NCBI GenBank assembly: GCA_002493005.1
Contig: DKXL01000048.1
Coordinates: 1 to 36,908, forward strand
Direction: 5' to 3'
From: Ruminococcaceae bacterium UBA7127
GTDB lineage: Bacteria > Bacillota > Clostridia > Oscillospirales > Acutalibacteraceae
DNA length: 36,908 nt
Made by a program: the position numbers and the translations under genes. Every line of letters begins with the position of its first letter. Position 1 is the stretch's first letter. Positions 7,128 through 15,546 of this stretch are shown here, in pieces. The notes below the pieces were generated by a model. The model made no database searches. It was not told the origin of the DNA and saw only the letters and a program-made list of their open reading frames with translations.

Positions 7128-8213
7128 ATGTCTAACAGATTATTCCAGGGTATTGTACATCAAATGAAAGATGCGATTGACAGAACAATCGGTGTTGTTG
7201 ATGAGACTTCTGTTGTTATCGCCTGCTCTGAGCTTGGCAAAATCGGAGAAGTCAACGAGAGTGTCAATGCTGAAACGCTCAGTTCAACCGTACCTTTTGT
7301 AATCAATGGTTATACATACAAGTCATTCGGCAGTAATGCCAAGTATGACTATGCTGTGTTTGTGCAGGGTACTGACGAATATGCACAGAAATACGCTCAG
7401 CTATTGTCTGTTTCATTTGCAAGCATAAAACAATACTATGACGAAAAGTATGACCGTTCAAACTTTATTAAAAATGTAATTCTTGACAACATTCTCCCGG
7501 GCGATATTTACCTTAAGGCAAGAGAGCTTCATTTTAACAGTGAGGTTTCCCGTGTTTGTCTGCTTATTAAGATTATTTCAAAGACTGATGTTTCCGCTTA
7601 CGATATAATTCAGAACCTTTTCCCGGACAAGTCCAAGGACTTTGTTATTAATATTAATGAAACCGAAATTGCGCTTGTTAAAGAAATCAAGCCGGACACA
7701 GAGGCAAGAGATCTCGAAAAGCTGGCAAGTTCAATTTCCGACACACTTTCAAGCGAATTCTATACCCACTGTGTTGTCGGTATCGGCACAACCGTAACAG
7801 GCATCAAGGATCTTGCACGTTCTTTCAAAGAGGCACAGTCTGCGCTTGAGGTTGCAAAGGTGTTTGACACAGAGCGCACAATCGTCAGCTATGACAATCT
7901 TGGTATTGCGCGTCTTATTTATCAGCTTCCTACAACTCTTTGTGAGATGTTCCTTAAGGAAGTCTTCAAGCGCGGTTCAATCGAGAGTCTTGACCAGGAA
8001 ACATTGTTCACAATTCAGCGCTTTTTCGAGAATAACCTCAACGTGTCCGAAACCTCAAGAAAGCTTTTTGTACACAGAAATACACTTGTGTACAGACTTG
8101 AAAAAATCAAAAAGCTTACCGGTCTTGATTTGCGCGAATTTGAGGATGCAATAGTATTCAAGGTAGCTCTTATGGTTAAAAAATATCTTAACGCGAGCCC
8201 GACAAAGTATTAA
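7128..8213 (+). CDS. PucR/CdaR-type transcriptional regulator
   Basis: A 361-residue protein whose C-terminus (about 295-355) is the PucR-type helix-turn-helix found in CdaR regulators, with the typical VSETSRKLFVHRNTLVYRLEKIKKLTGLDL. The middle part (about 135-260) fits the degenerate GGDEF-like domain of this family, and the N-terminal 100 residues form a separate putative sensor domain that I do not recognise. Members respond to small metabolites such as sugar acids or purine products; the ligand here is unknown. The gene has its own promoter and is separated from ftsE by a hairpin, so it may be an independent unit beside the division genes. Confidence 0.8.
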   Translation: MSNRLFQGIVHQMKDAIDRTIGVVDETSVVIACSELGKIGEVNESVNAETLSSTVPFVINGYTYKSFGSNAKYDYAVFVQGTDEYAQKYAQLLSVSFASIKQYYDEKYDRSNFIKNVILDNILPGDIYLKARELHFNSEVSRVCLLIKIISKTDVSAYDIIQNLFPDKSKDFVININETEIALVKEIKPDTEARDLEKLASSISDTLSSEFYTHCVVGIGTTVTGIKDLARSFKEAQSALEVAKVFDTERTIVSYDNLGIARLIYQLPTTLCEMFLKEVFKRGSIESLDQETLFTIQRFFENNLNVSETSRKLFVHRNTLVYRLEKIKKLTGLDLREFEDAIVFKVALMVKKYLNASPTKY

Positions 8214-8234
8214 TAGGTTCAGTTAATGCTGCGG

Positions 8235-8274
8235 CCTGAGCACACAATAAAACATTTGTGCTCAGGGCGTTTTG
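8235..8274 (+). terminator. Terminator-like hairpin between regulator gene and ftsE
   Basis: CCTGAGCACA (8235-8244) pairs perfectly with TGTGCTCAGG (8257-8266). The U tract is short (CGTTTT), so it may be leaky and let some transcription reach ftsE. Confidence 0.6.
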
Positions 8275-8326
8275 GCTTATTGACAACTGCAAATTTATTC
8301 TTTTTTACTTAAACAAAGGTGACTTT

Positions 8327-9070
8327 ATGATAGATTTTAAAAATGTATCAAAAACATATCCCAACGGCACCCATGCGCTCTACAACGTAAGTTTGAGCAT
8401 TGACAAGGGCGAGTTTGTGTTTATTGTCGGTGCATCCGGTGCGGGCAAAAGTACATTCCTTAAACTGATAATGCACGAGGAAAGCCCAACTTCGGGTGAG
8501 ATTGTAATTAACGGTACCGAAACAACAAGATTAAGGCGCAGTAAGGTTCCGTATCTTCGCCGTCATATGGGCATTGTTTTTCAGGATTTCAGATTAATCG
8601 AAAAAATGAATGTGTTTGACAACGTTGCGTTTGCAATGCGTGCTGTCGGCAAGCCTTATTCTGTAATCAAAAGCAGAGTTCCGTATGTGCTTGAGCTTGT
8701 CGGACTCAAAGATAAAATGAAAAACAAGCCGAGTGAGCTTTCAGGCGGTGAGCAGCAGCGCGTAAGCCTTGCCCGTGCATTAGTAAACAATCCCGAAATT
8801 ATCATTGCGGACGAGCCGACAGGTAATGTTGACCCCGAAATGTCGCACGAAATCATTGAGCTTTTGACCGAAATCAACGCCAAGGGTACAACAATCATTG
8901 TTGTTACTCACGAGCACGAGCTTGTGCGTGAGTTTGGCAAGCGAGTTGTGGTTATTGACCATGGCAGAGTCAAGAGCGACGCAAGCAAGGCGGTCGATGA
9001 TTATCTTGGAGAGGCAGATTACGCCGATATCCCTGATTATCCGGATAATGTAGAAGTAATTCCCGACTGA
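8327..9070 (+). CDS. ftsE: Cell-division ABC ATPase FtsE
   Basis: A 247-residue ATPase with Walker A GASGAGKST (35-43), Q-loop VFQDFRLI, signature LSGGEQQRVSLARAL, Walker B IIIADEPTGNVD and H-loop THEHE. FtsE drives FtsX in the inner leaflet at the septum, where ATP hydrolysis is transmitted to a peptidoglycan hydrolase outside. Start 8327 (MIDFKNVSK) matches the family start and follows AAAGGTG; longer in-frame starts upstream would add an implausible lead. About 20 acidic residues extend the C-terminus beyond the usual FtsE length. ftsX follows after 32 bases. Confidence 0.95.
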   Translation: MIDFKNVSKTYPNGTHALYNVSLSIDKGEFVFIVGASGAGKSTFLKLIMHEESPTSGEIVINGTETTRLRRSKVPYLRRHMGIVFQDFRLIEKMNVFDNVAFAMRAVGKPYSVIKSRVPYVLELVGLKDKMKNKPSELSGGEQQRVSLARALVNNPEIIIADEPTGNVDPEMSHEIIELLTEINAKGTTIIVVTHEHELVREFGKRVVVIDHGRVKSDASKAVDDYLGEADYADIPDYPDNVEVIPD

Positions 9071-9102
9071 CAGGGAATGCAGGACTTTGAAAGGAAAATT
9101 TT

Positions 9103-10005
9103 ATGAGAGGCTTTGGATACCTGACAAAGGAAGGTTTAAAAAATGTCTGGAGCAACCGAATAATGAGCATTGCCTCAATCTGCGTGCTTGTAAGCTGCCT
9201 TATTTTAACGGGCATTGCATCACTTTTTTCCATAAATATCGGAAAAGTTGTTGACTCGGTTGGAAAGACTAACGAAACTTCTGTATATATCAAAAAAGAT
9301 TATTCACAGCTTGAGGCTGTTTATATAGGAAAAGAAATTGAACGCTTGGACAATGTTGAATCTACTACCTTTTTGACCAAAGAAGAGGCAATGGAGCAGT
9401 TCAAGGATTTGATTAACGACGATGCGCTTTTTGCAGAGATGCAGGGCAGAGATCCACTGCCGGATACCGTTGTTGTTGTTATGAAGGATTTATCTCTTTA
9501 TGATCAAACTGTTGCTCAAATCAAAAAGATTGAGGGCGTTGACGATATAAACTCTCATACCGAGCTTGCAAAGACCCTTACGGACATCAGCAATCTTGTC
9601 AACGCAATCAGCTTTGGCATCACTTTGGCGCTGACGATAGTTTCAATATTCATTATTGCAAACACAATTCGTGTCACAATGTATTCCAGACGATTTGAAA
9701 TAAGTATTATGAAGTCTGTCGGCGCAACAAACTCATTTGTAAGATGGCCGTTCCTTATGGAAGGTATGGTTATCGGATTTATCTCTTCAATACTTGCGAC
9801 CTGCGGAGTCGGATTGCTTTATGAGGTTATTATGACGGCAATTCAGCAAATGCTGCCAATATTCGTTACAATTCCTATTATGGATGTTATTTGGTATGTA
9901 GCCGCCGCGTTTGCTGTTTCGGGTGTTGTTATAGGTTTCTTCGGAAGTCTTATTTCAATCAGAAAGTATTTGAAAATGGAAGGTAATGAAATTCTTGGCT
10001 GGTAA
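9103..10005 (+). CDS. ftsX: Cell-division membrane protein FtsX
   Basis: A 300-residue permease-like protein with four membrane segments (about 21-43, 168-189, 220-241 and 262-285) and a large extracellular loop (about 44-165) between the first two, the region that binds hydrolase coiled coils in other species. Cytoplasmic signature SRRFEISIMKSVGAT lies between segments 2 and 3. It works as a dimer with FtsE. The hydrolase encoded immediately downstream has exactly the expected partner architecture. Confidence 0.95.
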   Translation: MRGFGYLTKEGLKNVWSNRIMSIASICVLVSCLILTGIASLFSINIGKVVDSVGKTNETSVYIKKDYSQLEAVYIGKEIERLDNVESTTFLTKEEAMEQFKDLINDDALFAEMQGRDPLPDTVVVVMKDLSLYDQTVAQIKKIEGVDDINSHTELAKTLTDISNLVNAISFGITLALTIVSIFIIANTIRVTMYSRRFEISIMKSVGATNSFVRWPFLMEGMVIGFISSILATCGVGLLYEVIMTAIQQMLPIFVTIPIMDVIWYVAAAFAVSGVVIGFFGSLISIRKYLKMEGNEILGW

Positions 10006-10051
10006 GCCTTGAACAGAGCAATTTATTATATACTTGGAAGGAGGAAAAATA

Positions 10052-11329
10052 ATGGCAAAGATTAAAAAACTTTTGTGCATCGCACTATCTGTGTGTATGA
10101 TATCACTGCCATTTGCTGTTCCGATGACTGTGTCCGGTACCGAGGACATTGATTCACTTGAGGAACAGTTAGAAGAGCTTGAAAAGCAAAATGAAGAATA
10201 CGAGGCAATCCTTGAGCAGACACAGTCTGATATCAATGAAAAAGAGGAATACAAGGAAGCTCTTGTAAAAAAAGTTGAGGTACTTGACGATAAAATTATG
10301 CTTACCCGTCAAAAAATTGACGACCTTAATGCAAACATAAAAGATAAGCAGGCTGAGGTTGACAAAGCCAATGCAGACATCGACACTCAGCTTGATGCGC
10401 TCAGCAACCGTCTGAGGGCAATCTATATGGCAGGTAATGCTAATGATATTGAGATTATTTTAGGCGCAAAGGATTTCTCAGATTTTATCGATAAGGTTCA
10501 GCTTGTAAAGACTCTTTCAAACTATGACAAAGAGCTTATTGAAGAAATCAAAGTTGAGCTTGAAAAAATCTCTGAACAAAAGGCGGCTCTTGAAAAGGAC
10601 AAAGCCGAGCTTGAAACAGAGAAGCAGGAACTTGAAAGTAACCAACAGGAGTTCAATGATCTCATTTTAGAGAACGACGAGATTCTGAGAAATCTTTATG
10701 CATCAAGTGACGATGCCAAAGATGCTCTTGAACACGCAGCTCTTCAGAATGAAGAGATAGAAAGCAAGATTCAGGCATATTATGCTTCACAACGAAAGCA
10801 GCAACAGCAAAAACCCGACGATTCCGATACAAACCCAAGCGGCAATACAGACCCTCCGTCAGGTGGTTATACACCGTCACCCACACCGCCGGCATCAGGT
10901 TGGACATGGCCTGTTCCGGGATATTATGGTTATGGTAATATTACATCGTTCTTTGGTGAGGACAGAGATACATATGCTCACGGCGCTATTGATATTGCAG
11001 GCAGCGGCATTATGGGCTCAACTGTTGTAGCGGCGGCTGACGGTTATGTAATTGCTGCTAACAACACCTGTCCGCATAACTGGGGCAAATACGGCAGCTG
11101 CGGCTGTGGCGGCGGCTTCGGCAACTATGTTATGATTGACCATGGAAACGGCAAAACTGCTATTTATGCTCATCTTACCAACGCTGTTTTAAGTCCGGGA
11201 CAGAGTGTTTCACAGGGTCAGGTTGTAGGATATGTCGGTTCAACAGGCTATTCAACAGGAGCACACCTCCACTTTGAAACCCGCCTTAACGGTGTTAAAT
11301 ATGACCCACTGATTGAATACGGTCTTTAA
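10052..11329 (+). CDS. Coiled-coil M23 peptidoglycan hydrolase (PcsB/CwlO/EnvC-like partner of FtsEX)
   Basis: A 425-residue secreted protein: signal peptide (about 1-30), long Glu/Lys/Gln-rich coiled coil (about 33-250), a Pro/Ser/Thr linker (about 255-284) and a C-terminal M23/LytM endopeptidase domain (about 285-425). Zinc ligands fit HGAID (H310, D314) and HLHF (H405/H407), with YAHL at H374. A short Cys-rich insertion (C340, C350, C352) sits in the domain and might form a disulfide or bind metal. Start 10052 follows GGAAGGAGG. By context it is the hydrolase switched on by FtsEX during division or elongation. Confidence 0.9.
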   Translation: MAKIKKLLCIALSVCMISLPFAVPMTVSGTEDIDSLEEQLEELEKQNEEYEAILEQTQSDINEKEEYKEALVKKVEVLDDKIMLTRQKIDDLNANIKDKQAEVDKANADIDTQLDALSNRLRAIYMAGNANDIEIILGAKDFSDFIDKVQLVKTLSNYDKELIEEIKVELEKISEQKAALEKDKAELETEKQELESNQQEFNDLILENDEILRNLYASSDDAKDALEHAALQNEEIESKIQAYYASQRKQQQQKPDDSDTNPSGNTDPPSGGYTPSPTPPASGWTWPVPGYYGYGNITSFFGEDRDTYAHGAIDIAGSGIMGSTVVAAADGYVIAANNTCPHNWGKYGSCGCGGGFGNYVMIDHGNGKTAIYAHLTNAVLSPGQSVSQGQVVGYVGSTGYSTGAHLHFETRLNGVKYDPLIEYGL

Positions 11330-11545
11330 AGTTTAGGTTACATTTAGGATACCTGTTTTTGAAACTGCTGTCCGAGTCGTTTGTTTTATCTAAATAGTAT
11401 AAATGAGCACGGCTTGCAATACGACGTCAGATAATTTTATTATGGCGATAACCTGAAATAATAAATATTTCTAACAAAACACATAGTATTTGAACTCATC
11501 CCTCTGCATATATATCTATGAAGATTTATATGTGGGGGGATTTTT

Positions 11546-12373
11546 GTGATTACTGCATTGAGCATTATTACACCTGAGCAGGGGAAAGGAATAAAACGGC
11601 TCATAAACAGCCTGCGTGCAAATAAAATAAGCGTTGAACTTCGCAGGGCTCGGGGAGTGTGCGTCAAGCATATTACATACACAAGCTATAACGGCAAAAT
11701 TAACATCGGTAAAATTGACAAATACATAGGCACACAGCGCAACCGACTGTTGTGTGCCGAGGAGTATGGTTTTCCGAAAGAGAGCGGGTACAAGCGTTTT
11801 TATTCACCTAAATTTGCGTCAAGGCTGTGTACAAATATGGCACTTAAAATTCTAGAAAAATGCAAAAACTCAGAGAATATTACACTTGGACTCTACGACC
11901 CTGAGGGCTCGCTTCACGGGTATCTTGCCAGGGTGCTTGAGTTTTGCTGTGAGGTGTATGTTATTACCGACTGCACAGAAGGCTACCGCGCAGAACTTGA
12001 TGCTGTTATGGACGAATTTGGTGCAACTGCTGTTATCACAAAACAGCGAGAAGAACTCGGCAGATGCGATTTTATAATTGCGCCTGATGAAATCGCCGAA
12101 AATCTCCCTGTCAGAGAAGATGCGTTAGTTCTTGCAGCCCGCAGTCCCAAAGTGGGTACAAAGGGACTTGTTTTCAGCAAATACTACTTTAAAATGCCGA
12201 ACGGATTTGACAAAATTAAGCCGCCGGAACTCTCGGAAGATTATTTTTGTTCGGCGCTTTACACGCTCGGTTCACAATATGAACTCGGCTCGATTGTTCC
12301 CACTATGTGCAGCAACGGTTCATCATCACAAACGGTTCAATCAATTTGCGCTTATCTTGAGCGATTTGCTTGA
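11546..12373 (+). CDS. Unrecognised 275-residue protein
   Basis: I do not recognise this family. The gene begins at GTG 11546, behind GGGGGGA. The first 80 residues are basic and Cys-containing. The middle (about 95-170) alternates beta and alpha with glycine-rich turns (ITLGLYDPEGSLHGYLARVL, then EVYVITDC), which looks like a Rossmann-type nucleotide or cofactor fold. The C-terminal 60 residues contain a Ser/Cys-rich stretch (MCSNGSSSQTVQS). No signal peptide or membrane segment is seen. It lies between the FtsEX hydrolase and greA; the greA promoter begins inside its last codons, so the two genes are packed tightly. Confidence 0.7.
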   Translation: MITALSIITPEQGKGIKRLINSLRANKISVELRRARGVCVKHITYTSYNGKINIGKIDKYIGTQRNRLLCAEEYGFPKESGYKRFYSPKFASRLCTNMALKILEKCKNSENITLGLYDPEGSLHGYLARVLEFCCEVYVITDCTEGYRAELDAVMDEFGATAVITKQREELGRCDFIIAPDEIAENLPVREDALVLAARSPKVGTKGLVFSKYYFKMPNGFDKIKPPELSEDYFCSALYTLGSQYELGSIVPTMCSNGSSSQTVQSICAYLERFA

Positions 12374-12397
12374 CATTCAGTAAAAAAAAACTATAAT
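12370..12397 (+). promoter_or_regulatory. Consensus sigma-A promoter of greA
   Basis: TTGACA (12370-12375), 16 bases, TATAAT (12392-12397): both hexamers are perfect. The -35 box overlaps the stop codon of the preceding gene. A small palindrome (TGCAT/ATGCA around 12407-12422) lies in the leader. Confidence 0.8.
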
Positions 12398-12454
12398 AAA
12401 CATATATGCATTTTTTATGCAAATTAGTTTTCTTATTGAAAGGACGATACAAAA

Positions 12455-12937
12455 ATGGCAGCTAAACCTACTATGCTCACAGCAGAAGGACTTAAAAATC
12501 TTGAAGAAGAGCTTGCGTTTTTACAAAATGTTAAGAGAAAAGAAATTGCTGAAAAAATCAAGGTTGCTCGTTCATATGGTGACTTGTCTGAAAACAGCGA
12601 ATACGATGACGCCAAAAACGAACAGGCTATTATGGAGGCAAGAATTACAACTATTGAATCTATCCTCAAAACAGCCCAGATTATCGATGAGTCCGAAACT
12701 TCAACCGAGCACGTTCACCTTACATCTGTAGTTAAGATTGAGATGGTTGCAACCGGCAAGCAGGCTCAGTACAAAATTGTAGGTTCAGGCTCCAATGAAA
12801 CTAACCCAAGAGAAGGCAAAATTTCTGACGAGTCGCCTATCGGCAAGGCTCTTATGGGAAAGAGTGTCGGTGATGTTGTTGAGGTTGAAACTCCGGGCGG
12901 TGTAATCGGAGTAAAAATTCTTGAAATCACAAAATAA
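12455..12937 (+). CDS. greA: Transcript cleavage factor GreA
   Basis: A 160-residue protein of standard length with the N-terminal antiparallel coiled coil (about 1-75, including the acidic tip region GDLSENSEYDDAKNEQ that reaches the RNA polymerase active site) and the C-terminal FKBP-like domain ending VGDVVEVETPGG. GreA stimulates cleavage of backtracked RNA by RNA polymerase. The start follows GAAAGGA, and a consensus promoter lies 58 bases upstream. Its neighbour lysS is commonly found next to greA in Clostridia and Bacilli. Confidence 0.95.
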   Translation: MAAKPTMLTAEGLKNLEEELAFLQNVKRKEIAEKIKVARSYGDLSENSEYDDAKNEQAIMEARITTIESILKTAQIIDESETSTEHVHLTSVVKIEMVATGKQAQYKIVGSGSNETNPREGKISDESPIGKALMGKSVGDVVEVETPGGVIGVKILEITK

Positions 12938-12961
12938 TTAATCGGTATGATGTGGTACCCC

Positions 12962-12993
12962 CGATTTGGCGATAGTTTTACTCCGCCAAATCG
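12962..12993 (+). other. Hairpin after greA
   Basis: A 10-bp perfect stem (12962-12971 with 12984-12993) with no U tract. It may act as a transcript end stabiliser or weak attenuator between greA and lysS. Confidence 0.5.
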
Positions 12994-13024
12994 CTAAAAT
13001 TGTATAAATAACAGTATTTTATTC

Positions 13025-13050
13025 GGAAGCCCCTTGCGGGCTTCCTTTCA
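13025..13050 (+). terminator. Terminator-like hairpin before lysS
   Basis: GGAAGCCC (13025-13032) pairs with GGGCTTCC (13038-13045), followed by TTTCAAA. The U tract is weak, so it may partly reduce read-through into lysS. A further small hairpin (GGGCA/TGCCC near 13057) precedes the lysS ribosome site. No T-box motif is present. Confidence 0.5.
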
Positions 13051-13090
13051 AAGAATGGGCAATTTGCCCTAAAAGGAAGGAAAGTTTAGT

Positions 13091-14575
13091 ATGAGCCAAA
13101 AGCCACAGCAGGCTAACACAAGCGATGTTATTCAGGTAAGATACGATAAGCTTGATGCGTTAAGAGAGGCAGGCAGAGATCCGTTTGTCATTACTACAAG
13201 CGAACGCGACACGCTGACCGAAACAATAAAGAACAGCTTTGAAGAATATGAGAACAAGACTGTTTGCGTTGCAGGCAGACTTCTTTCTAAAAGAGGCAAG
13301 GGTAAGGTTTCGTTTATGGACCTTTACGACCGTACAGGCAAAATTCAGGTTTTTGCAAAGTTTGATGACCTTGGCGAAGAGGAATACGGTTTTCTCAAAA
13401 AGTGGGATATCGGTGACATTGTTGAGGTAAAGGGATTTGTCTTTAAAACTCAGATGGGTGAAATTTCAATCCATGCACAGCAAGTCAGACTGCTTTCAAA
13501 GTCGCTTAAGCCTCTTCCTGAGAAGTATCACGGCTTAAAGGATACAGATATGCGTTATCGTCAGCGTTATGTTGACCTTATTATGAACGCTGAGGTTAAG
13601 GATACTTTTATCAAGCGTAGCAAGATTATCAGCAGTATCCGTCGTTATCTTGACAATCAGGGCTTTATGGAGGTTGAAACTCCTATGCTCGTGGCAAACG
13701 CAGGCGGTGCGTCTGCTCGCCCGTTTATGACCCACTTTAATGCTCTTGATGAGGACTTAAAGCTCAGAATTTCGCTTGAACTTTACCTTAAGCGCCTTAT
13801 TGTCGGCGGCCTTGAAAAAGTGTATGAGATTGGACGAGTGTTCCGTAATGAGGGCGTTGACACACGTCACAATCCGGAATTTACTTTAATGGAGCTTTAT
13901 CAGGCGTACACCGATTATAACGGTATGATGGATTTGACAGAAAATCTCTATCGTCACGTTGCGCAAGAGGTTCTCGGCACTACAAAAATAACCTATAACG
14001 GCGTTGAGATGGATTTAGGTAAGCCGTTTGAGAGAATTACAATGGTTGACGCTGTCAAGAAATACTCGGGCGTTGACTTTAAGGAGATAAAAACAGACGA
14101 AGAGGCAAAGGCACTTGCCAAGGAAAAGGGCATTGAGTTTGAGGACAGACACAAAAAAGGCGACATTCTCAATTTGTTCTTTGAGGAATATGCAGAGGAG
14201 CATATGATTCAGCCGACATTTGTTATGGATCACCCTGTTGAGATTTCACCTCTCACAAAGAAAAAGCCCGAAAATCCCGACTACGTTGAGCGTTTTGAGT
14301 TCTTTATGAACGGATGGGAAATGGCAAACGCATATTCTGAGCTTAACGACCCAATCGACCAGAGAGAGCGTTTTAAAGCGCAGGAAGCACTGCTTGCACA
14401 GGGCGATGAAGAGGCAAACACAACCGACGAGGACTTCCTCAACGCGCTTGAAATCGGTATGCCTCCGACAGGCGGTATCGGCTTCGGTATCGACAGAATG
14501 TGTATGCTGCTTACCGACTCTGCCGCAATCCGCGACGTCCTGCTTTTCCCGACAATGAAGTCACTTGATAAGTAA
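13091..14575 (+). CDS. lysS: Lysyl-tRNA synthetase, class II
   Basis: A 494-residue class II enzyme of normal length that charges tRNA-Lys. The N-terminal OB-fold anticodon-binding domain spans about 55-165 (VCVAGRLLSKRGKGKVSFMDL). In the catalytic core motif 2 is FRNEGVDTRHNPEFT, and motif 3 is near the C-terminus (GIGFGIDRMCMLL). It sits downstream of greA with only hairpins between. The C-terminus looks complete (LFPTMKSLDK), so the accessory DNA that begins just after the stop has not damaged it. Confidence 0.97.
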   Translation: MSQKPQQANTSDVIQVRYDKLDALREAGRDPFVITTSERDTLTETIKNSFEEYENKTVCVAGRLLSKRGKGKVSFMDLYDRTGKIQVFAKFDDLGEEEYGFLKKWDIGDIVEVKGFVFKTQMGEISIHAQQVRLLSKSLKPLPEKYHGLKDTDMRYRQRYVDLIMNAEVKDTFIKRSKIISSIRRYLDNQGFMEVETPMLVANAGGASARPFMTHFNALDEDLKLRISLELYLKRLIVGGLEKVYEIGRVFRNEGVDTRHNPEFTLMELYQAYTDYNGMMDLTENLYRHVAQEVLGTTKITYNGVEMDLGKPFERITMVDAVKKYSGVDFKEIKTDEEAKALAKEKGIEFEDRHKKGDILNLFFEEYAEEHMIQPTFVMDHPVEISPLTKKKPENPDYVERFEFFMNGWEMANAYSELNDPIDQRERFKAQEALLAQGDEEANTTDEDFLNALEIGMPPTGGIGFGIDRMCMLLTDSAAIRDVLLFPTMKSLDK

Positions 14576-14629
14576 GTGCTTCAAAACCCCAGTATTTATG
14601 CGGCTTTTGAGGATTTAAAAATCTAAAAT

Positions 14630-14657
14630 TTACGCCATTTACGCCAAACTTACGCCA
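14630..14657. repeat. Three tandem TTACGCCA repeats
   Basis: TTACGCCA occurs at 14630-14637, 14639-14646 and 14650-14657 (spacings 9 and 11). It is followed by two copies of TGTGCAG. The array starts 55 bases after the lysS stop, exactly where accessory genes begin. The same octamer, with a related palindrome, occurs at 2588-2610. Confidence 0.6.
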
Positions 14658-14709
14658 ATGTGTGCAGAAAGTTGTGCAGGGCTTGAAAAATCGCATATTT
14701 AAGCATTCA

Positions 14710-14743
14710 CAGGCAGCCTTATTAAGAGGTTGCCTGTTATTTT
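14710..14743 (+). terminator. Rho-independent terminator after lysS
   Basis: CAGGCAGCCT (14710-14719) pairs with AGGTTGCCTG (14727-14736, one wobble), followed by TTATTTTAT. Confidence 0.7.
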
Positions 14744-14817
14744 ATGCCATCAAGCCAATCGCAAGCTATGATTTTTCCTTGTTATCTATATAATAATAGA
14801 AAAAGGAGAGGATTGAT

Positions 14818-15159
14818 ATGCGAAAGACTTTGTCCGATGTTCGTCCTGAATTAGTTTCGGAATGGTCGCAAAAAAACCTACCACTTACGCCGGATAGCGT
14901 TACATACGGCTCAAACAAATTGGTTTGGTGGAAAGGAAAATGCGGACACGAGTGGAAAGCTGCTGTTAAAAACAGAGTGATCGGTGGTAGCGGATGTCCG
15001 TATTGTTCGCACAATGCGATATTAAAGGGGGTCAATGACCTTGCTTCTCAGAAGCCTGAAATAGCGGCTGAATGGTCGAAGAAGAATGAGCCTTTGGTTC
15101 CCTCTCAGGTAACAGTATATGCTAACCGTAAGGCTTCCCGAACTATCTTTAGTTGCTGA
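14818..15159 (+). pseudogene. Zinc-ribbon (DUF4379-like) protein, 3' part lost
   Basis: The first about 104 residues match the treble-clef/zinc-ribbon repeat family seen in many accessory proteins: PELVSEWSQKN, a VWWK-G-KCGHEWKA core and a CPYC knuckle, then the start of a second repeat (PEIAAEWSKKN...SQVTVYANRK). In such proteins the next residues are normally another VWWKC-GHEW unit. Here the frame continues with unrelated SRTIFSC and stops. The sequence from about 15130 instead matches the inside of an acetyltransferase in another frame, so a deletion has joined two genes. The start has a good AAAAGGAGAGG site, so a truncated product may still be made. Confidence 0.75.
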
Positions 15160-15511
15160 AGTTGACGGAAAAATTGTAGGGCATATTATGTTTACAAAGG
15201 CTGAGGTTGGAGATAGTAAAGTTTTGGTTCTTGCTCCATTATCCGTATTGCCTGATTACCAGAGAAAGGGCATTGGCAAAGCACTGATAAGCGAGGGACA
15301 TAAAACAGCCCAAAGATTGGGTTATGAATATTCAGTCGTGTTGGGAAGCGAAAAATACTATCCGAAAGCAGGATATGTTCCGGCAGAAACATTTGGTATA
15401 ACGCCGCCCTTTGATGTTCCCAAAGAAAACTTTATGGCTAACAAATTAAAAGCGGAAGCATCTGATGTTAGCGGAACTCTTAAATATGCAAAAGAGTTTG
15501 GTATTGAATAG
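15119..15511 (+). pseudogene. GNAT acetyltransferase lacking its N-terminus
   Basis: From about 15130 the frame encodes the core of a GNAT N-acetyltransferase: VAEVDGKIVGHIMF (beta strands 2-4), the acetyl-CoA loop LPDYQRKGIGKALISEG and the end YYPKAGYVPAETFGI...FMANKL, as in YhbS-like enzymes. Family members start about 35-45 residues earlier. The available ATG at 15119 reads through the tail of the zinc-ribbon gene and lacks a convincing ribosome site. I call it a 5'-truncated remnant; if translated, it would lack the first strand and helix. The target substrate of the parent is unknown. Confidence 0.7.
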
Positions 15512-15546
15512 GAGTTAAAATATAAAAAGTATGCAGATCTTGTCAG

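Noticed and set aside
12938..13090. Possible T-box leader before lysS
   Set aside because: The conserved T-box bulge sequence and an antiterminator layout are absent; only simple hairpins are seen.
14511..14696. Minus-strand frame over the TTACGCCA repeats as an integrase remnant
   Set aside because: The frame overlaps the lysS end and shows no recombinase motif. Only the repeat itself is reportable.
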